In this document: positions 22,796 through 25,989 of the stretch, one piece after another
Layout: every line of letters begins with the position of its first letter
How positions within the stretch are numbered: position 1 is the stretch's first letter
NCBI GenBank assembly: GCA_001873755.1
Contig: MNZT01000003.1
Span: 1-25,989 of the forward strand
Source: Candidatus Wirthbacteria bacterium CG2_30_54_11
GTDB taxonomy: Bacteria; Patescibacteriota; CG2-30-54-11
DNA: 25,989 nt
Direction: 5' to 3'
Translations under genes and position numbers: made by a program
The notes under the pieces: model-generated
What the model saw: only the letters and a program-made list of their open reading frames with translations
Told to the model about the DNA's origin: nothing
Databases searched by the model: none

Positions 22796-25342
22796 CTAAT
22801 CCATAAAGGTATTCAGCGGAACATAATCCTTCACATACAGGGGGACGATCGTTTTGTATCCGTTCAGTTTCTGGTACTCGTCAAAGCCAAAGGACAAACA
22901 GAAGTTCAGTTTGGCGAGCTGTTTGGTCCTGATGATGTCCTGTACTTCGTGATCCACGATGTACGCCTTGAAATAACTTTTGACCGGGGCATAGTGCTCC
23001 TGGTCGACCGGATTCACCTCCAGGAATTTGCTCCATTCAGATTCCAGAAGTTCATCTTTTGATTCAAAGGCCTTCTTTTGTCCAAACGCGAACTGGAGGA
23101 ACTCCTTCACCCCGATCCTGCGGTCGACCCGGAAGAGCTGTCGGACCTTGTCGAGATTCAGGAAGTGCTTGGGCTTGTCAAAAATGTTAGTCTTGGCATA
23201 CTCGATGGCGTCTGAGACATCGCCGTTGGTCCACATTGCCTGCAGAGCGGCATTGCCCAGGACATCTTCATCCAGGGCGCGCTTGAAGCCTTCGCGGTCG
23301 ATCCGCATGCCCTGCAGCCCGACAGGGGTCTCTATCACAGAGACGACATCGTCCTGCATGGCGATATCAAAGGGGCCCTGGGCGGCTTTGCGGGCTTCCT
23401 CTTCGGCTGGTGACTCGCTGTCCTTAGCGTCGTCATCAAGTGTGGCTGATTTGAGATGCGGCAGTTTGATCTTTTCGTCATAGGGATACTCGTCCTCGAA
23501 GTATTCGCAGACTGCGAAGAAGTCGAAGAATTTGTAGCGATTCTTGTCCTTAGTCAGGGTTTGTTTCGTTTCGTAGTCCAGATACTCGAAGCGGTATCTG
23601 CGTGTGCCTCTGCCCTTGATCTGCACAAATTCCGAGGGGCTGAATACCGGCCGCATGAGCGCGAGATTCAGGATATCCTGACAGTCATAGCCGGTGGTCA
23701 TCATGCCGACAGTCACGGCAATCCGCGATTTGCTCGAGTCGTAAGCCGGCGGACTGCTGACTTTGCCGTTGAGATTGTTGTTGGAAAAATTGATCGTCAT
23801 CTGCTGGGCACCCTGCACGAGCGAGGTCACCTGTACCGCGAAATCGGATCCGCTATACTGCTCCGGCCATCTTTTCATGGCGAGCTTGTTCAATATATTG
23901 GTGACCCGGGCGGCATGCTTCTGCGATACGCAGAACACGATAGATTTGCCGAAGAGCTTCACACCGTACTCTGCTGCGACCGGGTCGAATAGGCCGTTGT
24001 CCAGCAGCGCCGTGCACATGGCGACATTGGTGGCTTCGTTGAAAAATTTCTTTTCATAATGTTTTTCTGTGAAGACGCCGTCGATACTGTCCCCCTCGTC
24101 GGTCGTCGTATGTACTGAATACCCCACATCCGAGAGCAGCCCGTTCGTGATCTCAGTCCGTGCGTCCACGAGCGTGGGTTGGATCAAAAATCCTTCCTTA
24201 GCCCCTTTCAGCAGATCATAGGAAAAGGTCGGAGTTCCGGCGTCACAGCCAAAGGTCTTGTAGGTGTCCAGGAGCACTCTTCGCTCGTATTCACGCTGGC
24301 TGTCCACACTCTCCGTGTCGACTCCGTGCAGGTAATTTTTCGGTGTGGCGGTGAGACCGAGTTTATACCCGACGAAGTACTCGAATACGACCCGGCTGTT
24401 GCCGCCGATCGAGCGGTGCGCTTCGTCCGAGATCACGAGTTCAAAGTCAGTCGGGGAAAATTCCTTCCGATACCGGTCACCGGCGAGGAAGGTCTGGATG
24501 GTGGAGACGACAATGCTGGCGTTTTGCCAGGATTCGCGGTTCTCCTTGTAGATCGCGCTTCTATAGTCCTTGCCCAAGTGCTGTTTGAACGCCTTCTGCG
24601 CCTGGTCTTCCAGTTCCAGCCGGTCCACAAGGAACAGAACCCGGCGGGCATTGCCTGATTGTAAAAAAAGTTTGATCACAGCGGATGAAATGAGCGTCTT
24701 CCCTGTGCCGGTGGCCATTTCGAACAGGAACCGCTGGTTGCCGGCTTTTGCTGAGCCTTGCAGTGCCCGGATGGCTTCGACCTGATAGGGACGCAGCTGC
24801 TTGAGATTGTTCTTTTTCAAATATTCTGACCGGGTCGCATCTTCGCGGAAGGCAGGATCGGCGGCAAAGGAGGGCATCTGCGACGCTATAATGTAATTTT
24901 CATCTACCGGCGTCAAAGCCAGTTCGTCAGGGTCCGGTGTATAGGTCTCGTACTGGGTGATGGATTCCTGGGTCGGGAACCGCGAGATCGTCTCTGGATT
25001 CCCGTGTTTCGTATCCCAGAAATAGTGGATGTTGCCGTTGGAGAGGATCACGAAGCGTGCACCTGCATTCCGCGCATAGGTCCGGGCTTGCTCCTTGGCC
25101 GAGAGAGGATCTACTGATTCCCGTTTGGCTTCTACGACGACGAGTGCCCTGCCGTCCCTATCGAGCAGGAGGAAGTCGATGAACCCATGGGTCTCATGCT
25201 CGAAATCGTCGCCCAGTTCGGCATACTTGATCCCCGGTTCCAGCCTGATATTGGCCGGTCCGTTCTGATCACTGTCAAAACGCCATCCTGATTCTTCGAG
25301 GAGTCGGTTGATGCTGATACGGGCTTTGGCTTCTTTAGACAT
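22796..25342 (-). CDS. hsdR: Type I restriction enzyme, HsdR subunit
   Basis: HsdR translocates DNA and cuts unmodified DNA in a complex with HsdM and HsdS. The 848-residue product has the N-terminal PD-(D/E)xK nuclease (Asp56 in GFIDFLLL; Glu71-x-Lys73 in VVVEAKRE). The SF2 helicase motor follows: LRPYQVEAI (183-191), Walker A ATGTGKT (210-216), DEAH (306-309) and TAT (331-333), with the second RecA domain containing GMMTTGYDC and QIKGRGTRR. The C-terminus is EcoEI-type. GGAG with a 7-nt spacer precedes the start. It is the first gene of the restriction operon and appears intact. Confidence 0.95.
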   Translation of the reverse strand: MSKEAKARISINRLLEESGWRFDSDQNGPANIRLEPGIKYAELGDDFEHETHGFIDFLLLDRDGRALVVVEAKRESVDPLSAKEQARTYARNAGARFVILSNGNIHYFWDTKHGNPETISRFPTQESITQYETYTPDPDELALTPVDENYIIASQMPSFAADPAFREDATRSEYLKKNNLKQLRPYQVEAIRALQGSAKAGNQRFLFEMATGTGKTLISSAVIKLFLQSGNARRVLFLVDRLELEDQAQKAFKQHLGKDYRSAIYKENRESWQNASIVVSTIQTFLAGDRYRKEFSPTDFELVISDEAHRSIGGNSRVVFEYFVGYKLGLTATPKNYLHGVDTESVDSQREYERRVLLDTYKTFGCDAGTPTFSYDLLKGAKEGFLIQPTLVDARTEITNGLLSDVGYSVHTTTDEGDSIDGVFTEKHYEKKFFNEATNVAMCTALLDNGLFDPVAAEYGVKLFGKSIVFCVSQKHAARVTNILNKLAMKRWPEQYSGSDFAVQVTSLVQGAQQMTINFSNNNLNGKVSSPPAYDSSKSRIAVTVGMMTTGYDCQDILNLALMRPVFSPSEFVQIKGRGTRRYRFEYLDYETKQTLTKDKNRYKFFDFFAVCEYFEDEYPYDEKIKLPHLKSATLDDDAKDSESPAEEEARKAAQGPFDIAMQDDVVSVIETPVGLQGMRIDREGFKRALDEDVLGNAALQAMWTNGDVSDAIEYAKTNIFDKPKHFLNLDKVRQLFRVDRRIGVKEFLQFAFGQKKAFESKDELLESEWSKFLEVNPVDQEHYAPVKSYFKAYIVDHEVQDIIRTKQLAKLNFCLSFGFDEYQKLNGYKTIVPLYVKDYVPLNTFMD

Positions 25343-25371
25343 GGAAAGCTCCGGTAATTCACACTGCCGCC

Positions 25372-25400
25372 ATTATAGGCTCCTCTGTGGTAGCGGGCAA
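25372..25400 (-). promoter_or_regulatory. Promoter of hsdR
   Basis: On the minus strand TTGCCC (25400-25395) and a perfect TATAAT (25377-25372) are separated by 17 nt, giving a start near 25365 and a leader of about 23 nt. This is the strongest -10 among the promoters listed here and the only TATAAT. Confidence 0.65.
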
Positions 25401-25410
25401 ATACGGATAC

Positions 25411-25419
25411 TGCTACAAT
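25411..25419 (+). promoter_or_regulatory. Extended -10 promoter of the HI0933-family gene
   Basis: TGCTACAAT is an extended -10 (TG-N-TACAAT), about 35 nt before the start codon. No clear -35. It diverges from the hsdR promoter, whose -35 lies only 11 nt away, so the two may compete. Confidence 0.45.
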
Positions 25420-25453
25420 ATCTCCTGAAAAATTATATGGAACACCTGCTGAC

Positions 25454-25989
25454 ATGAAAAAAAATACCGTCATCGTGATCGGCCTCGGAGCCGCCGGCCT
25501 CATGGCTTCCGGCAGCGCCTCAGAAGCCGGCGCCGCAGTCATCGGCATGGAAAAGAACCCCCAGCCGGGGCGCAAGGTTCTCATCTCCGGCAAAGGCCGA
25601 TGTAATGTCACCAACAGCGGTGACCTCCAGGATTTCATCCAGGCCTTCGGCAAGAAGGGTCAGTTCCTCTACGGCGCCCTGACCCGGTTCACCCGGGACG
25701 ACCTCCTGGCCTTTTTCTCCCGCTATGGGGTCGAGACCGTCACCGAGCGCGGCGGAAGGATCTTCCCTGTGTCCGAGCTGAGCGCAGACATTCTGAACGC
25801 GCTCGTGAAGCACGCCAAGTCAAATCATTCTGAACTCAACTATTCCTCCCCGGTCGATAAGATCGTCATCGCCAAAGGCAAAGTGATCGGCGTGATCTCA
25901 CGAAATCTCGAAATAGCGACCGACCGCGTCATCCTGACGGCCGGCGGGTCGAGCTATCCCGGCACCGGTTCGAACGGCGAAGGCTACCG
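25454..25989 (+). CDS. HI0933/BaiN-like FAD-dependent oxidoreductase, N-terminal part
   Basis: Only the first 178 codons are in the window; the 3' end is cut by the edge. The protein starts with a dinucleotide-binding motif, VIGLGAAGLMA (GxGxxG). The family signature GRKVLISGKGRCNVTN follows, then FPVSELSADILNALV and the second flavin motif LTAGGSSYPGTGSNG. Members (YhiN/HI0933, BaiN) are FAD proteins of mostly unknown substrate. The start at 25454 follows an extended -10 promoter; the ribosome-binding site is weak. Confidence 0.9.
   Translation, partial: MKKNTVIVIGLGAAGLMASGSASEAGAAVIGMEKNPQPGRKVLISGKGRCNVTNSGDLQDFIQAFGKKGQFLYGALTRFTRDDLLAFFSRYGVETVTERGGRIFPVSELSADILNALVKHAKSNHSELNYSSPVDKIVIAKGKVIGVISRNLEIATDRVILTAGGSSYPGTGSNGEGY

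Overview
This is a bacterial chromosomal window of moderate-to-high GC that uses the standard code. TGA acts as a true stop: several TGA stops are followed at once by a well-placed start. The organism cannot be named from this sequence. REP-like hairpins, a four-helix-bundle (S23-type) gene in an operon, a quinolinate synthase with no nad genes nearby, QueH and a GldA/F/G-like exporter would fit a large-genome candidate phylum bacterium (Patescibacteria-like), but that is a weak inference. Many promoters appear to use TACAAT as the -10 hexamer, often with an upstream TG.

Region 1 (1-1180) is visibly AT-richer than the rest. It holds the 3' end of an IS5-family insertion sequence, an open 49-codon remnant of the gene it apparently landed in, and a small lipoprotein. 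Region 2 (1181-7583) is plus-strand: D-aminoacyl-tRNA deacylase (dtd) with a membrane protein, then a promoter-driven ABC export operon (GldA-like ATPase, GldF-like permease, GldG-like auxiliary protein, DUF4340 protein) closed by a strong hairpin. A four-helix-bundle gene bracketed by 25-nt inverted repeats made of CCAGT heptamers sits between the ATPase and permease genes. Region 3 (7615-13346) is a tightly overlapping plus-strand operon: GT-C-like membrane protein, second ABC ATPase and ABC-2 permease, MauE/DoxX-like protein, queH, and an unrecognised membrane protein whose 3' end overlaps nadA tail to tail.

Region 4 (13279-25342) is entirely minus-strand. Apart from nadA it looks like a defence or accessory island: an AAA/DUF4143 ATPase under a promoter embedded in a perfect 28-bp palindrome, a DUF2130 coiled-coil nuclease-like protein, an unknown 176-residue protein, a PIN toxin with an unusually large putative antitoxin, and a type I restriction system (hsdR, a KilA-N gene, and a fused hsdM-hsdS). 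Region 5 (25454 to the end) is the start of a HI0933-family flavoprotein, divergent from hsdR.

The most interesting signal is the S23 four-helix-bundle cassette at 3800-4240. It has the layout of a 23S rRNA intervening sequence (small S23-like ORF between paired arms), but lies in an mRNA operon. Next are the 28-bp operator-like palindrome, the oversized PIN-partner protein, and repeat-marked modularity in the HsdM-HsdS fusion.
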